From Sternotherus odoratus (lineage: Eukaryota; Chordata; Testudines; Kinosternidae), in NCBI GenBank assembly GCA_032164245.1, contig JAVMKO010000007.1:4798371-4862370 (forward strand): a stretch of DNA of 64,000 bases. Reading direction: 5' to 3'. Below are positions 23,590-35,876 of this stretch, piece by piece. Each line of letters starts with the position of its first letter. The first letter of the stretch is position 1. Made by a program: the position numbers and the translations under genes. Below the pieces are notes generated by a model. That model saw nothing but the letters and a program-made list of their open reading frames with translations. It did no database searches and had not been told where the DNA came from.

Positions 23590-24247
23590 CTCCAGAAAAG
23601 GACCTGGGGATTACAGAAACTAGACACGAGTCAGCAGGGTGCCCTTGTTGCCAAGAAGGCTAATGGCATATTGGGCTGCATTAGTAGGAGCATTGCCAGC
23701 AGATCAAGAGAAGTGATTATTCCCCTCTATTCAGCAATGGTGAGGCCTCATCTGGAGTATTGTGTCCAGTTTTGTGCCACTAACTACAGAAATGATGTGG
23801 ACAAATTGGAGAAAGTCTAGCAGAGGGCAATGAAAATGGTTAGAGGGTTGGGGCTCATGACTTACGAGGAGAGGATGAGGGAACTGGGCTTATTTAATCT
23901 GCAGGAGAGTAGAATGAGGCTGGATTTGATAGCAGCCTTCAACTACCTGAAGGGGGTTTCCAAAGAGGATGGAACTAGGTTGTTGTCAGTGGTGGCAGAT
24001 GACAGAACAAGGAGCAGTGGTCTCAAGTTGCAGTGGGGGAGGTCTAGGTTGGATATCAGGAAACACTATTTCACTAGGAGGGTGGTGAAGCACTGGAATG
24101 GGTTCCCTAGGGAGGTGGTGGAATCTCCTTCCTTAGAGGTTTTTAAGGTCAGGCTTGACAAAGCCCTGGCTGGGATGATTTAGTTGGGTTGTTCCTGCAT
24201 TGAGAAGGTTGTTGGACTAGATACCTCCTGATATTCTATGAGAATTA
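23590..24247 (+). mobile_element. CR1 LINE 3' part, forward orientation
   Basis: Sense-strand CR1: GACCTGGGGATTACAGAAAC, CCCTTGTTGCCAAGAAGGCT, the RT C-terminal frame at 23830-24183, and the tail GATACCTCCTGATATTCTATG. The frame reads [40 protein letters not shown] and [20 protein letters not shown], ending LDKALAGMI plus stop. That is the complete C-terminus of the CR1 protein. Upstream (5') sequence is absent and a TAG interrupts at 23818, so the copy is dead. Confidence 0.92.
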
Positions 24248-25002
24248 CACCATCCACTGACTGGCCCACCCTAGGAAGAGTTTACAGAGATGGGAAAAGG
24301 GAACTTGGGGGTCAATGGAAAGACTCCAGTTGACTCTGGATCAGGCTGTTAGCGCCTACAAAGCTCTTAAGCCAAAGGGATAGGTTCTGATTTTCCAAAG
24401 TGCTGAGTATCCCCAAGTCCAACTTCAAGTTACTGGCAGCTGTAGGTGCACAGCACCTCAAAGACTCGGGCACCAAAACCTGAAATGGAAGCTAGCTACA
24501 GTGGACACTGGTGATATGCCACCACACCTGTGTGCAGACAACACTGCTGCCATCTAGTCGGAGAGTATAATTCTGAGTTCAGCTGCCCCTTCCCAAGAGA
24601 AAAATTCTTTGGCCCCACTGCTGAGCTCAGAGAGTCTGACAGGTGAGCAGTGCAAACAGGCGATGAGGGACACATGCTACCATTTGGATTAGCAGCCTCA
24701 TGACCACAGTTGCCTCACAGTGCCCCAGAGAAGTGTGCGACTTTTGGCACGGTTGCTGGGCTTATGGTCTGTGTATATCGCCCTTCCTCTGAATCCTGCA
24801 GGGTGTCTTTCTGATGTCTCTGGGCCCGTGCCTCTGGGGGTTCCCTCATCACCACATCTCCACTCGGGTGTCTCTCTTCTCCCCATGTGCTTGCCCTACA
24901 GGGTTTCTTATCTTTCTTCTTCTCCCTGGTCCTTAACCACCCGAGTTCCTCTAGGCCTATCCCCTGAGTTCCCCCTCTTTTGATCTCCATCTCCGCCCCA
25001 CT
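24248..25002. other. No recognised feature except an old palindrome-family piece
   Basis: 24388-24480 reads TGATTTTCCAAAGTGCTGAG...GGTGCACAGCACCTCAAAGA, one of the old imperfect palindromes. Frames at 24698-24990 lack domains. Confidence 0.4.
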
Positions 25003-25090
25003 GGTCTAGATAATACCTAGTCCTGCTATGAGATCAGGGGACTGAACTAGGTGACCTCTCGAGGTTCCTTCCAGTCCTATGATTCTATGA
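25003..25090 (+). mobile_element. CR1 LINE extreme 3' end
   Basis: CTAGATAATACCTAGTCCTG, GGGGACTGAACTAGGTGACC and TTCCAGTCCTATGATTCTATG. This is the last ~85 bases of a CR1 with its ATTCTATGA terminus. A direct join to the inverted-duplicate copy follows at 25096. Confidence 0.8.
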
Positions 25091-25095
25091 ACAAG

Positions 25096-25200
25096 AGAAT
25101 CCCTTGCCCAGAAGAGCTTCTTGTGGAAGTATCTTTTCTCCACAGCTTGCTGACTGGGAATGAGATGGGCCTTATACTTCCTGGGGCATGTTCCTTGTGA
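25096..25200 (-). repeat. Inverted duplicate, copy 1 (minus reading)
   Basis: On the minus strand this is nearly the same as 26160-26263 on the plus strand: about 4 differences over the central 93 bases. Both copies keep a frame reading PRKYKAHLIPS.QAVEKRYFH and KLFWA. The family is not recognised. It could be a low-copy dispersed repeat or a duplicated exon remnant. No convincing splice sites flank it. Confidence 0.75.
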
Positions 25201-26159
25201 AGTATTAAAACTTAGGGCTGGGGGGTGTCTCACGCTGCCTCATAAGACTGCAGGCAGCAGACTCAGCTCTGGTTGCCCTCGGCCAGCCCCTCCTCCCCAA
25301 TGAAACGCACACAGGAGGGAGTAATGTGGATGCCCACAGAGGAAGATGTAGTCAGCTAGTGGAGTTTAGGCTACTTTACCCAGCTGGAGATTGAACTGGA
25401 GCATCTGGTCCCAAGACTTGGGACTGCACAGGGGCTCCTTTGTGCCTCATCCCACCCCCAGCTGTGCATGGTGCTAGTTGGATACAGCTGAACATTTGGC
25501 TCATGATGTCAGCTCTTCGGGTGGGGGTGATACCTCCCTCCCACCCCCTGCTCACAACTGTTGGCTTCCTAAAACCAAGAGTCACGTTTCTCTTGCTATT
25601 ACCCCTCTAAAAAGCACTCATGAGCAACAAAAAATGAAGAGTGCTTTTGGACACACTGTGGATCCTCATTTTTCTGGGGCCACAGTCAGTAGGCAGACGT
25701 TGGTAAGATCCATCTTTCTGGTGGGTGATGCTACTATTGGTTCCCCCCCCCCCACTTATTTATAAAGGGAATGAGTAGGCTCTAGCATGTCTAAAAACAC
25801 AAATGTGACTGGAGCCGAGGAGTTTATTTTTTTTTCTGGGTATGTTGCCTCCCACACCAAATGAGAAGATTTTTGTTCCTGTCTTTTGAAATTTCATTAG
25901 TATCACAGCATCTCTCTGTAGTGGAGCTGCAGCAAACTCCAATTTAATTTCACTCTATAATACACAGTAATGTACAGTAATGTAAGTGAAGGGCAGACGA
26001 CTCTTAGCCATCTCCATTCATGTGTCTGTCCTTTTTTGCACGTTTTCACAATTTGTTTCTACGTCCATGGAGCCTGGCTCCCCAACTCTCTCTCCTCAAG
26101 CCTCAAACCCAAGAACAGCAGAATAATAAAGACCAGCAGTTCTCATGGAGCCATCAAAA
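25201..26159. other. Spacer between inverted duplicates, unassigned
   Basis: About 950 bases with no named repeat. C and T homopolymer runs at 25743-25754 and 25826-25837. Confidence 0.4.
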
Positions 26160-26263
26160 GCCAAGGAACAGGTCCCAGGAAGTATAAGGCCCATCTCATT
26201 CCCAGTAAGCAAGCTGTGGAGAAAAGATACTTCCACATGAAGCTCTTCTGGGCAAGCAGAGTA
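26160..26263 (+). repeat. Inverted duplicate, copy 2 (plus reading)
   Basis: Partner of 25096-25200 in opposite orientation, about 96% identical over the core from AGGAACA to CTGGGCAAG. The open frame reads GTGPRKYKAHLIPSKQAVEK and continues to FWASRV. Two of the visible differences change an amino acid (K/Q and M/K). Confidence 0.75.
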
Positions 26264-27589
26264 AACAGTCCTTGGAGTAAATGAGAAAATGGTCCGTAAG
26301 GTTTAATAAGAATTGAGAAGGAAGCAGGAGGTCCCTGATAACACTCTGGGCATAGCACCAGTCATGGATGTAATGGTTTAGGGGTCTGTAATTCCCAGAT
26401 GCACATAGCCACTGTTCCAGCCTACAAGACAGTGCATTCATTGCTGGTTGCCATATCATCTGCTGATAAGCACCACCAGGCAAAGTGTAGATCAGCCTCT
26501 ATTCTCAAAGGCCAGGGCCATTTTGCCATTGAAATCAATAGGAGCCACGCCTGGCCTGCGCTTTGTTTGGAGTGACTCCAATATCTATACAAATAATGGA
26601 TTGTGGGGCTCAGGTCAGTAGCTCGTGGCCCCTAGGCAGTAGTGCAGACACTCAGCACTTGCTTTCTGGGTGGAATTTGACACAGGACGGTACTCTCCAT
26701 GATTAGATCGTTACCTTCTTTGGCTTGAAGTCAGGCCTCAACCTGGCTCTGGGCAAAGGATCAATTGAAATGGTCTTGCCTCAGAGACTGAATGAGGTGG
26801 TTACTTTCAGACTTGAGCGCTGGATTAGCTTTTGTCTTGGACTGTTGGTAGTGACTGCTTGGGGCTGCAGGAGGTGGAGAGAAGAGCTGTTGCCAGGAGC
26901 CCCTGGGGCAGTAGTATCAAGCGAATGCCATTGTCAATGAAGGAGCAGAGTCTGAGGGAGCAGGGGTCACTGTGCTCCAGAGGGAGCCGTCCCACGGCAC
27001 AACCCAGCACAGCAGCCCGGCTCTTAGAACCACTTAGGGCATTGCTGTGTGAAGTAGTGAATCAGCCCTGTGGGCCACAAAAGAGACTGGTGAAGCAGGC
27101 AAAAGCCCTCAACAGCACCGATGTAAGCAGTGTCAGGGAATTGCAGGAATTGCAATGACTTTGCAGTGTCAGTATGGGTGACATCCAGTGGTGAGTTGCA
27201 GAAATTGCAGTAGCTTTTGGAAAATAACACCTGATTTGCTTAGACACACCCACCGCACCTGGCCTGCACTCTAACAGCCAAAATGATCACTTTGGCTACT
27301 GTGGGACCCCCAGTTTCTGTAGTATTGGGGCAAGAATGATAGAGTGCTGATTAACATGTTTATGTGAATGAGGGGTTGGGACATTGATTTGGCCTTTGGC
27401 ATGCTGGAGGGACTCGCCATCAGCTAGGTAGCACTCGGTAAACAAGGGACAGGGGTTCCAAAACTCACTGAATTGAGAGAGGCTGTGGACAGGCTCAAGA
27501 CCTTGTGGTCAGGGCCTTGTCTGAGGGCCTCACAGGCCTATTGCACCTGGTCTCTCTCCCCTGTAGAATGTTAGAGCTGACTTTTGCTT
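26264..27589. other. No recognised feature
   Basis: A palindrome-family piece (TTGCCATTGAAATCAATAGG) lies near 26520. 27130-27215 contains repeated TTGCAGAAATTGCAG-like words. No exon recognised. Confidence 0.4.
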
Positions 27590-28668
27590 CCTTTAGGAGT
27601 CTAACTTCAGCCCACGGAGCTGAAGTTGTTTTGGGTCTGGTGGTGCCTCTGCACTAAGGCCCCCCGCTATGAGCTGAAATCACTTAAGAGCTGAAAATCA
27701 CTGAGCTTTATCTTAAGTGGGGGGCCCTAAGCAGAGCGGTTCCTGTGCTGGCTGACCCGTTCCTGAGACAGCTGGCCGAGCAGCCCCGGTGCCGGCTGAC
27801 CCGTTCCTGAGACAGCTGGCCGAGCAGCCCCGGTGCCGGCTGACCCGTTCCTGAGACAGCTGGCCGAGCAGCCCCGGTGCCGGCTGACCCGTTCCTGAGA
27901 CAGCTGGCCGAGCAGCCCCGGTGCCGGCTGGCCCGTTCCTGAGACAGCTGGCCCGTTCCTGAGACAGCTGGCCGAGCAGTCCCGGTGCCGGCTGGCCCGT
28001 TCCTGAGACAGCTGGCCGAGCAGTTCCTGAGACAGCGAGCAGAGTCGAGCCGGGGGGCAGAGCAGTTCCTGTGTCGGCTAGCAGGGCAGCTAGCGGAGCC
28101 ACCAGCACCCCACGGAGAGACTGGGCCGTCGGCCTCGGACCTCATGAAGGTACCCTCCACTCTGCTCTCCACTTCCACCCAGCCTGGGAGGTAAGACTCG
28201 GCAGAGTGACTTTCCACCAGGGACTCCAGAGACTTTGGGGCTGTTGAACTTTTGGGACTTTGGGTGACTTTTGGGGTTGCTGGACTCCAGGGACTTTGGG
28301 CTATTGGACTTGTGGGACTTTGGGTGACGTTTGGGTTGCTGGACTCCTGAACCCACAGGAGAGGACACAGCCCAAACTTGCTGGGGAGGGGCAATTTGCT
28401 CACGGGTTGGTGTATGAACCCTAGGTGTGGTGTTTTTCCCAGTTTAGTGATGTCATTTACCTCATGTTAATAAAGATCTTCTGTTACACCGATCTGTGCT
28501 TGCAAGAGGGGAAGTATTGCCTCATTGAGGCGCCCAGGGGTGTGTTAGGATTTTCCCAGGTCACTGGGTGGGGGCTCGAGCCAGTTTGCATTGTATTGTT
28601 GAGAGGGAACCCCTATTTACTGAACCTGACCCTTGTTGCTGCCAATTCTGAAGGGCAGAAGGGTTACA
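27590..28668 (+). mobile_element. LTR (Ty3/Gypsy-type, turtle) with an internal minisatellite
   Basis: The 3' end GGGCAGAAGGGTTACA (CA terminus at 28668) and landmarks GAGGGGAAGTATTGCCTC, GAGGCGCCCAGGGGTGTG and CACTGGGTGGGGGCTCGAGC belong to a turtle LTR. GTTAATAAAGATC at 28466-28478 is a candidate poly(A) signal. The 5' border is not clear; 27590 is an estimate. The 44-bp minisatellite at 27751-28034 lies in the upstream half. No adjoining gag-pol is seen, so it is probably a solo LTR. The 231-codon minus frame is the antisense of the minisatellite, not a gene. Confidence 0.6.
27751..28034. repeat. 44-bp minisatellite, about 6.5 units
   Basis: Unit begins GCTGACCCGTTCCTGAGACA and continues GCTGGCCGAGCAGCCCCGGT. 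Starts fall at 27751, 27795, 27839, 27883 and 27927 (exactly 44 apart), then a 20-base partial unit, then 27947 to 27991 (44 again). Later units carry GCTGGCCC instead of GCTGACCC. Confidence 0.95.
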
Positions 28669-29335
28669 CCAGCGATGTATGTTCTCCCAAGGAGAATCCT
28701 CCTTCTTGTCCCTTCCCTTTCCCCAGTACATCCCCTGCACTGGTCACTGCAGTGAGAGAGGAATAGGAGCCGGCTCTGTTGGCCCTTTGCCTACTGGCGA
28801 CTCCCTTGTGCTGTGGGTATCCCCATCAGGGAACTTGATGGAAGTTTCACCTCTTGTGCTGCCTGAACTGTGCGGAGAGAGGACGGGAGAGGTCCAGAAT
28901 CTGATGGTTTGGGTTTATAGAGTAATTTCTATAGAACTGTATTTGGTTCATCCTCCATGCACTTTCTAGTAAGGGTGAGAAACTGTCATACTATGAACTA
29001 ATTCAATATTATTTACATTCTCTGTACGAGAGCATTTTCTCTGCATAGCAATTTCATGGTTGGCAGAAGAACAGATTGCTGCTGAGAAAGGGATAATTCA
29101 TCATTTTCACCTCTCATAAGGTATTAAAGAGAATTCAGGTGTAGCCTGCATGGTAACCTTAACTCTGCTCCCTCACGTAGCTGCATTATAATGGTCTATA
29201 TTACTAAATTACATAGCATGTGACTATTTATTAAATAATACAATATACCATCATGCAATTTATCCTACAAAGGTAGATACACATAATGGACTAATATATT
29301 TTTATTAATTTATATGTTGTGGGTAAAACTCACTT
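28669..29335. other. No recognised feature
   Basis: AT-rich in its second half. No repeat or exon named. Confidence 0.4.
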
Positions 29336-29575
29336 ACTGTAACTTTTGTTCTTCAAGGTATGATGCAGATGTGTCTTCCATGTAGATGTGTGTTCCCCCA
29401 ACACTTGGGAGCTGGAGAAAATTTGCCTACTGGTGCTGGTAGGGTCAGCAGTCACATCCTCTGGCATTACCCGGTCCCCAGGCCATATAAGGGAGGTGGT
29501 GCCCTGATCCCCATCTGCTCCTTTGCACTAACCATGTTCTCTCTTCTTGATCCACTTTATTAGGGGGTCGGAAGC
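29336..29575 (+). mobile_element. Fragment of a DIRS-associated dispersed repeat, tentative
   Basis: CTTACTGTAACTTTTGTTCTTCAAGG followed by two GATGTGT words, CCATATAAGGGAGG and CTCCTTTGCACTAACC resembles the terminal region of the turtle element whose other copies (49010-49060) carry GGGTAACTTTTTTTCTTCGA beside DIRS-like gag. Divergence is high. Confidence 0.3.
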
Positions 29576-31999
29576 ACAGAGGGCAACCTAAAAACCAATA
29601 CAAGGCCAATTATAACTCCATCCCAGGACTCACGTAGGCCATATTTCCCTTTACTCTCTTTTCTCAACTCTCCAGCAGTGTTGCTGCACAGTCAGACAGC
29701 GGCTGCTTTTGAAGCACTCAATAAAAGGAAAAAGAGAGACGGGCAATTCAGTCTTCACAAAGGAGCAGAGCAGCCTTCCAACTTCACCATCAGAGGAAGA
29801 GGGCAGTTTAAACTGCCACGTTTTCCTTTGATGTTTACCAGCCAGCCACCACATTGAGGAGTGATTTACGGATGGCTGAGTTGCTGCAGTTTGAACTTTT
29901 CTTTTAAAAGGTGAAATCAGGACCATTTAACAGCTCCTGATATAGTCTCCAGGAACTTCCAAGGAGTCAGGCTATTTACAGAGGGTGTTGATTGCTGCAC
30001 TCCGGCTATTTTTATATTTATTTGAACTTTTATAAAACATGCCTACCTAATGCTCTAAGTAAATTACAATTGTACTTGAATACAAAAAGGCATACAGATG
30101 CCTTGCTGGACCACTGTCCATATAATCCACCCTCCTGCCCAGTAACGACAATTCCATCCTCCAACACACCTGTGCCGTTCTCCGCTAACCACTCAATCAC
30201 GCTCCCTTCTCCTGGAACCAGATATCTTGGGCTCCACAGCCTATATTTGAGGTAAAAAAAAAAATTAAGGTAAAAATTTTTGAACTTTGACAGTTTAATG
30301 GGTGGGAATATCATAAGCTCCAGCATCAGAGAACCTACTTTGAAAACGCCCTGCTGCCCAACCCCACCAATTGAAACCTGGGAGCTGTTAGTTTGGGCTC
30401 AGTTGCCACAGTTGTCATGTCTAAACCAGCAGAAAAACAAGAGCAGTATTTTAAAATGTGTTAGCAAACATGTTTTAAATTAAGGGAATGTCTAGACTAG
30501 GAAACGTGGCCCAGGTTATGTTGAGGTTCACGAATGCATTATAGGTGTTAAAAGCTGTCTGCACTAGATGCTAACACTTTTTAAACAACAGAATTCAAAT
30601 ATCTGCTAAAAACATCCTCTTTCCTACTCTAGACAAGGGATGCTATTTTCTGAGGGCCCAAGGGTGACAGAGGTCCCAAATCTTCAAAAACCAATGGAAG
30701 TTAGGACCCCAAATACCTTTAAGGAGTTGGACTGAAGTGCCTAAGTCACTTTTGAAAGTCACGGGAAGTGGAAAGTACAGGACACGCGTTGCTCTTGGTG
30801 TGTGGAAAACCATGGCGAGAAGTCGTTTAGAACTTCATCAATCAACCCCACCACCTGGAACTGCCCCTGTGAACCACCTGGCCACCACAGAGCGAGAGCA
30901 GCCCTCCGCCCCACACTAAAAGAAACAGGAGGGAGACAAGGCAAGCTGCATCATGATGGAGCCCAAAGAAATAGACTAGACAGTTCCTGATGCCTCTAGC
31001 ATTGCACTGACTAGATACAAACACGCCTGGAAAGCATGCGGCCCATTCTCTACTGCTTATTTCCCCATGGAGGTGCCCAATTGCCCAGCTTAGACAAAGC
31101 AAGACTCAGTAGTGAATTAGGAAGAGATGGTAGTTCTGGCTAGACTGTGAAACCCTTACTCATACTGGTGAGTATTAACTCTCCCCGGCAATCTCGACTG
31201 ACTTCCCTTTGACTAGTTTTCTGTCGTTCAAGACAAATGTCTTGCATTGATGCAGACTCTTTTATAGTTCAGCTGTCAGGCTGTATTGGGTAACAGAATA
31301 AAAATGCCAAGCCTTAGAAAACATAGAACCTTCTTTGCTGTTATAGAAAAATCTCGCTAGAAGAAAAACAACTTTTTAAATTAAAGAGGAAAAAGCCCAA
31401 CAACTTAGTATGCAAATTTGGAACTCTAGCAGATCCTACATCTTCTGCACCATTCTCGATAAAATAACAGCCCAGTCATTTTCAAACGAAAAAGCACCAA
31501 TTCATTTCAGGAACTTATTCAAAACAGAAGAAAAAAAAAGATGAAAATATGTTCGCCATCCATAGCAGTTTATCCTCAAAGAAAAATTACCCAGAAATCA
31601 ACTTTCAATGGCTGGAACAAGACTATTGTTTTTAATGAGCAAAAGTAGTACTTCTGTAGGAGGCTTTAGCCAGAGTTACTGATCTGGAGCGATAGATGGA
31701 GGGAGCCAATGGAAACTCCTATTGCAACCACCGCATCTGAAACCACTACTTGAATTAAAACTAAATTAAACATGAGCCCAGAAACAAGAATACAATCTCT
31801 GGAGAACCAAGACATGTTCCATTACTGGCAAATCAGCAGATGTATTGAAGATGATCTTTCTAGATCTGTTTTTCAGGATGTATAGGAATTAGATCTAGGA
31901 GAAATGCTTCTTGCCAGCTGTAAGCACTTCATTATCACCAGTGGAATCTGTTAAACTCTGCCATTGGAATCGGTAACCATTTCTCTCTTTCCCTCTGAG
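29576..31999. other. Unassigned, with a possible MITE remnant near 30485
   Basis: GGGAATGTCTAGACTAGGAA at 30484 and GTCTGCACTAGATGCTAACA near 30560 resemble MITE ends. The rest is unassigned AT-rich sequence. Confidence 0.35.
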
Positions 32000-32176
32000 A
32001 AACCTCCTGGAACATCCTCCATGCACTCAAACAAACAGCATCTCATAGCTTGGCAAAAGGAGAATCAGAGGGCTCTTCAGTCCAGAATGTATCTCCTCTT
32101 AGAAACCTGGGAATTGCTTCAAATTCAGAGCATGACAGCCCTGCAAATGAAGCCCAAGAGAAAAGAAGCGGTGCAG
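32000..32176 (+). CDS. Candidate internal exon (phase 1-1, 177 bases)
   Basis: A pyrimidine tract TTTCTCTCTTTCCCTCTGAG precedes position 32000, and GCAG|GTAATGAC follows at 32176/32177. Two bases close a codon, 58 codons stay open, and one base is left, so the exon would be symmetric (phase 1 in and out). The peptide reads TSWNILHALKQTASHSLAKG and later NLGIASNSEHDSPANEAQEK, serine and glutamate rich as in many disordered linkers. A second frame is also open over most of the region, and the acceptor is GAG rather than CAG/TAG. I do not recognise the gene. Confidence 0.3.
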
Positions 32177-35100
32177 GTAATGACAGTAAAGTCATTTAAA
32201 TGACTGCTTAATAGGATGGGAGAAGAGGCAGCATGATAGTTCTGTGAGCTCCGGCTGGAGATACGGAGAAGTTTGAATCTTTAGAAATATAGTTGATTGT
32301 ATGTGTAGTAAAGGAAAATGCATTGTGTCTAGATAACATGCTTGCAGAAAGAAGAGAGCTGAAGAACAGTCAGAGGGATTTAAATAACAGTGTGTCCACC
32401 ATCCCAATTAGCTGTGTTGACCAACATCAGTTGATAGCTTGGTCACCAGGCACAACACCCTACACTCCAGAACTGTAAACGGGCTTTTAGCCTCTCATCC
32501 CCTGCTGAAAATCCATCCCCTCCGCACCCCGCTCAGAGGAAGAAATGCTTGGTTCAAGCTGCAGTCGAACCTGGTGGCGAGAGCTAAATTTTGCCTCGAG
32601 TGCCATCTCCGGTCACTCTGCTGAAGCCGACGGGCTGGCCGGGGTAGGAGAGGGCAGTATGAGAGCCCCTGGTGGGTTTAGATTGGGTGCCCATGTACTG
32701 ACTGGCCTCTGCAGTGTGATCAGCTGATTCGGTTTAGATGGGGTTGCCTCCCCTCCCCTTCACGCCCAGCACTGCAGTGTTGGGAGACTGCAACACACAC
32801 GTCTACGGTAGGAGGAAAACGGAGCGGCTGGTGTATCTGTGAAACGGTGTCTCGTGCCTCAGCTGCTGTTTCCACAAGGCGGCCTTCCACCTCCATTCTA
32901 CTCAATTTCACGGGGTAAATTTCCACCCATCGTCCCCGCGGCCTCGGTCGCCATCTGTCTCTTTCCTCCCAGACCAACACCTTCTATGAAAAGTCCTGAC
33001 CCAGTTCCTCAGGACCGACTGTTTGCTGACCAGTGCTAGGCCTAGGCTGAGAAACAGGGGATTTTCCAAATGGTGCCCCCTGCAATGACAGCTTTAGTAG
33101 GTGCTTGCTGCTTTCAGGCACTGCAGATTGACCTAGCCTGCTCCAGTGACCTGAGGGGTCCCTTTGTGGAGGACTCATATTCCACCAGACATCGAAAGCA
33201 ATTTCTTTTAAAAGTGACTCATCTAAATCTAGTCTATAACTTGCTAATATTATAAGACTTGTTCTGCTTCAAGGTACAGGTGTCAGGGGATTTAGAATGG
33301 GTCTCATACACCAAGACTTTGGAGGGTAACCACTGGCAACAGACTTGCAAAGCAAGGTTATATAATGTGTCCTCACATGACCCACTACAATCAAAATCTA
33401 AAAAATTGACACATGGAGGAAAAAAGAAAGGAGACCGATCGGTGTCGGAGAAGGACAACGAAGCTAGTCAGCAGGAGAAAGGATCTGTCTAATTCATGGC
33501 CAGCTCCTGCACTCAGGATACTATACAGATCACAGCAAAGGAATTTGGTGTTTGACATGTTGAAGGAAAATTAAAAACGAAGGCTGCTCTCCCCAAGTAA
33601 CCCCTGTTTTGTTGTACACATTCTAAGATCTAAGTGTTCCCTCCCTGACCCCCGTGTGAGGCGGCAGCTCTCTCTTTCCAGGGCAGCTGCAGTTGACTGT
33701 TTTTCTCCCTCTTTAAATTAACGTTGGCTAATACTTCAGAAAACAGAACCAAGGTGAGGATATGGTTACACGTGAGATCAACATAAAAACTATGGGTTAA
33801 GTAAGTGCAGGAACCATAAGATTATAATACAGGAAGTGAGTGATACAAACAGCAAATAGAAAGCAGAACAATTTGTATATACAGGAAAAATACTTCAAAA
33901 AAACAACGATTCCCTCCAGAAGATTTCTAGTCCTTATTTCTATTGGAAGACCCATAATGGCCTGTCCCAGAGATGTAGATCACCTGGGTAGCAGTCTCTG
34001 AGTGTCTGTGGAACTGTCAACACCCATCCTTTTATTTCTTCATGCAGCCTCGGTAAAGAGAGGGTACTAATATACAGATATGCACCGTATTTTTGTGACG
34101 GAGAAGCTGGAAAGTGAACGAGACAAGAAGGAAGGAGGCAAAGAGGATGCACCTGACGGCTGAGGGCAGAGAAAGGCACAAGGACAGACTTTCAGCTGGT
34201 GTATAGTTACTATAGCTGGGAGAATTTACAGCTGCTGAGGATTCGTCCCAAAGTATCCAAGCCCTGGAGTGATTTTACCATCTGTGAAGGCTTGTGAGAT
34301 TATCCTAAACACACAACATGAGGGAAGGAGATTAACCAACATGAATATACACCTGTGGCACATAAGACATCAATGGACCAACCTCTTGTTCAGTCCCCGT
34401 AAAGGATGGCTTCTCATTGGTGGTTAATCTGGAGCCAAAACATTACTGTGCGGTGCATTGCATACAGGCACTGAGTGGCCGATTAAACCACAAGAGAACA
34501 CCAGCCAGAGAGGCTGCTCCCCTACACAGCAGGTGACCATGCCCATTTCAGAGACTAAAGTGAGGCTCATTGAAGAACCATCGGGCAAGAGCCTCGCCTG
34601 ATTTAAACTGATGTGGCACCACTGATTTGGGTGGGGATCCGGCCCACCGTGCATGTAACAGAGAACATTAGTGTCATGGAAACCGAGAGAAAACCAAGGG
34701 TCACCCCCATCCAGTCATTCAAAGATGGTTGATGTGTACAGGAGCAGCCCAATCTAGCTGGTGGTCAGCTATGCCACTAGAGATGGAGTGGGGAGAAGTA
34801 GTTGGGGTTTTGGATTCAAAGGCTGTCAGATATGGAGTATCTCCTGCGCAGTTACAATTCCCAGCCTGAACGGACTGTCTTCTTTTTTCATTTCCATTAT
34901 TCTTGGCCTGCTTGTAGAACTACCAGGGCAAAGGAAGTAAAGGCCTGCAGTACGAGGGTAGAAGAGTGCATAGCAAACCAGCCTTCCTGCAGCCAGCCCC
35001 AGGGAACCAACCTCAGCAAAACACTAGTAACTAATAACATGGACACCTCAGAATGCTTATACCCTGTCCACCCACACAATTCCCCTTCCCTCAACAGGTC

Positions 35101-35876
35101 CTGCAAGAGACCTTCCTTCCAACAACCCTCTGGCCTCTCACAACTCTTTACTCCACAGTGAGGTAAAGTGGCTCTTATTCCCTTGCTGAGGCCTACTTAG
35201 ATTGCAACTCCAGCCATAGGGATGAGCACAGGGCTGGCTTGCCTGATACACCCTCCTATAGAGGAGCGAGGGAGGAAACCTTCTCTCCTTGCTGATCAGG
35301 TAGCTGGCTGGAATAAACTGCTCCACGACAAGGGGTGAGGTAATTTACCCTTCACGTAAAGCAGAGCGAGGAGCAGAGGAGGAATTGTTACTCTGAGACA
35401 CTGCTCATTCTCTGCTCTGTTCCTGGGGTGTACGTGCTCCCTCTTACTCTAGGCACATCACAAGATTACAGCCCAGTCCTTTGTACTGGCTCCATGTTGT
35501 CGAGCCACCTGGTCGTGATTTGTGCTTTCCAGACATCGACTGGGGAGCGAATCATTCCTGGAGATGAAAGCATTTTTAAAAAAACAAACCTGTGTTTTCT
35601 TTATATTCATCTCTACACCCCTTTGCACAGTGGATGGTAATAGGCTTCCGGGGCTTGCAGCAGATGCATCTAGTGGTGAAATTGGAAATGTTGCACCTTT
35701 TTTCACCTTAAAGAACATTGTCTATTTGATGGAAGGAGTGTAATTAATCTGCAGTCTGTTTACGGGGTACATTTCCCACCACCTGACTGAATTGCAGGCA
35801 AAAGGGCCAGCCAGTAGCAGTCAGAGTGTTACTCTGTCCAATATCTAGCCAGTAGAAGGCGCCGTAATCCTTAGAA
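32177..35876. other. Long unassigned stretch
   Basis: About 3.7 kb with no named repeat or exon. Frames of 60-119 codons occur (for example 34802-35161 +), all without domains. Confidence 0.4.

Noticed and set aside
27708..28403. 231-codon minus-strand open frame
   Set aside because: It is the antisense reading of the 44-bp minisatellite and adjoining LTR; the repetitive peptide follows from the repeat.
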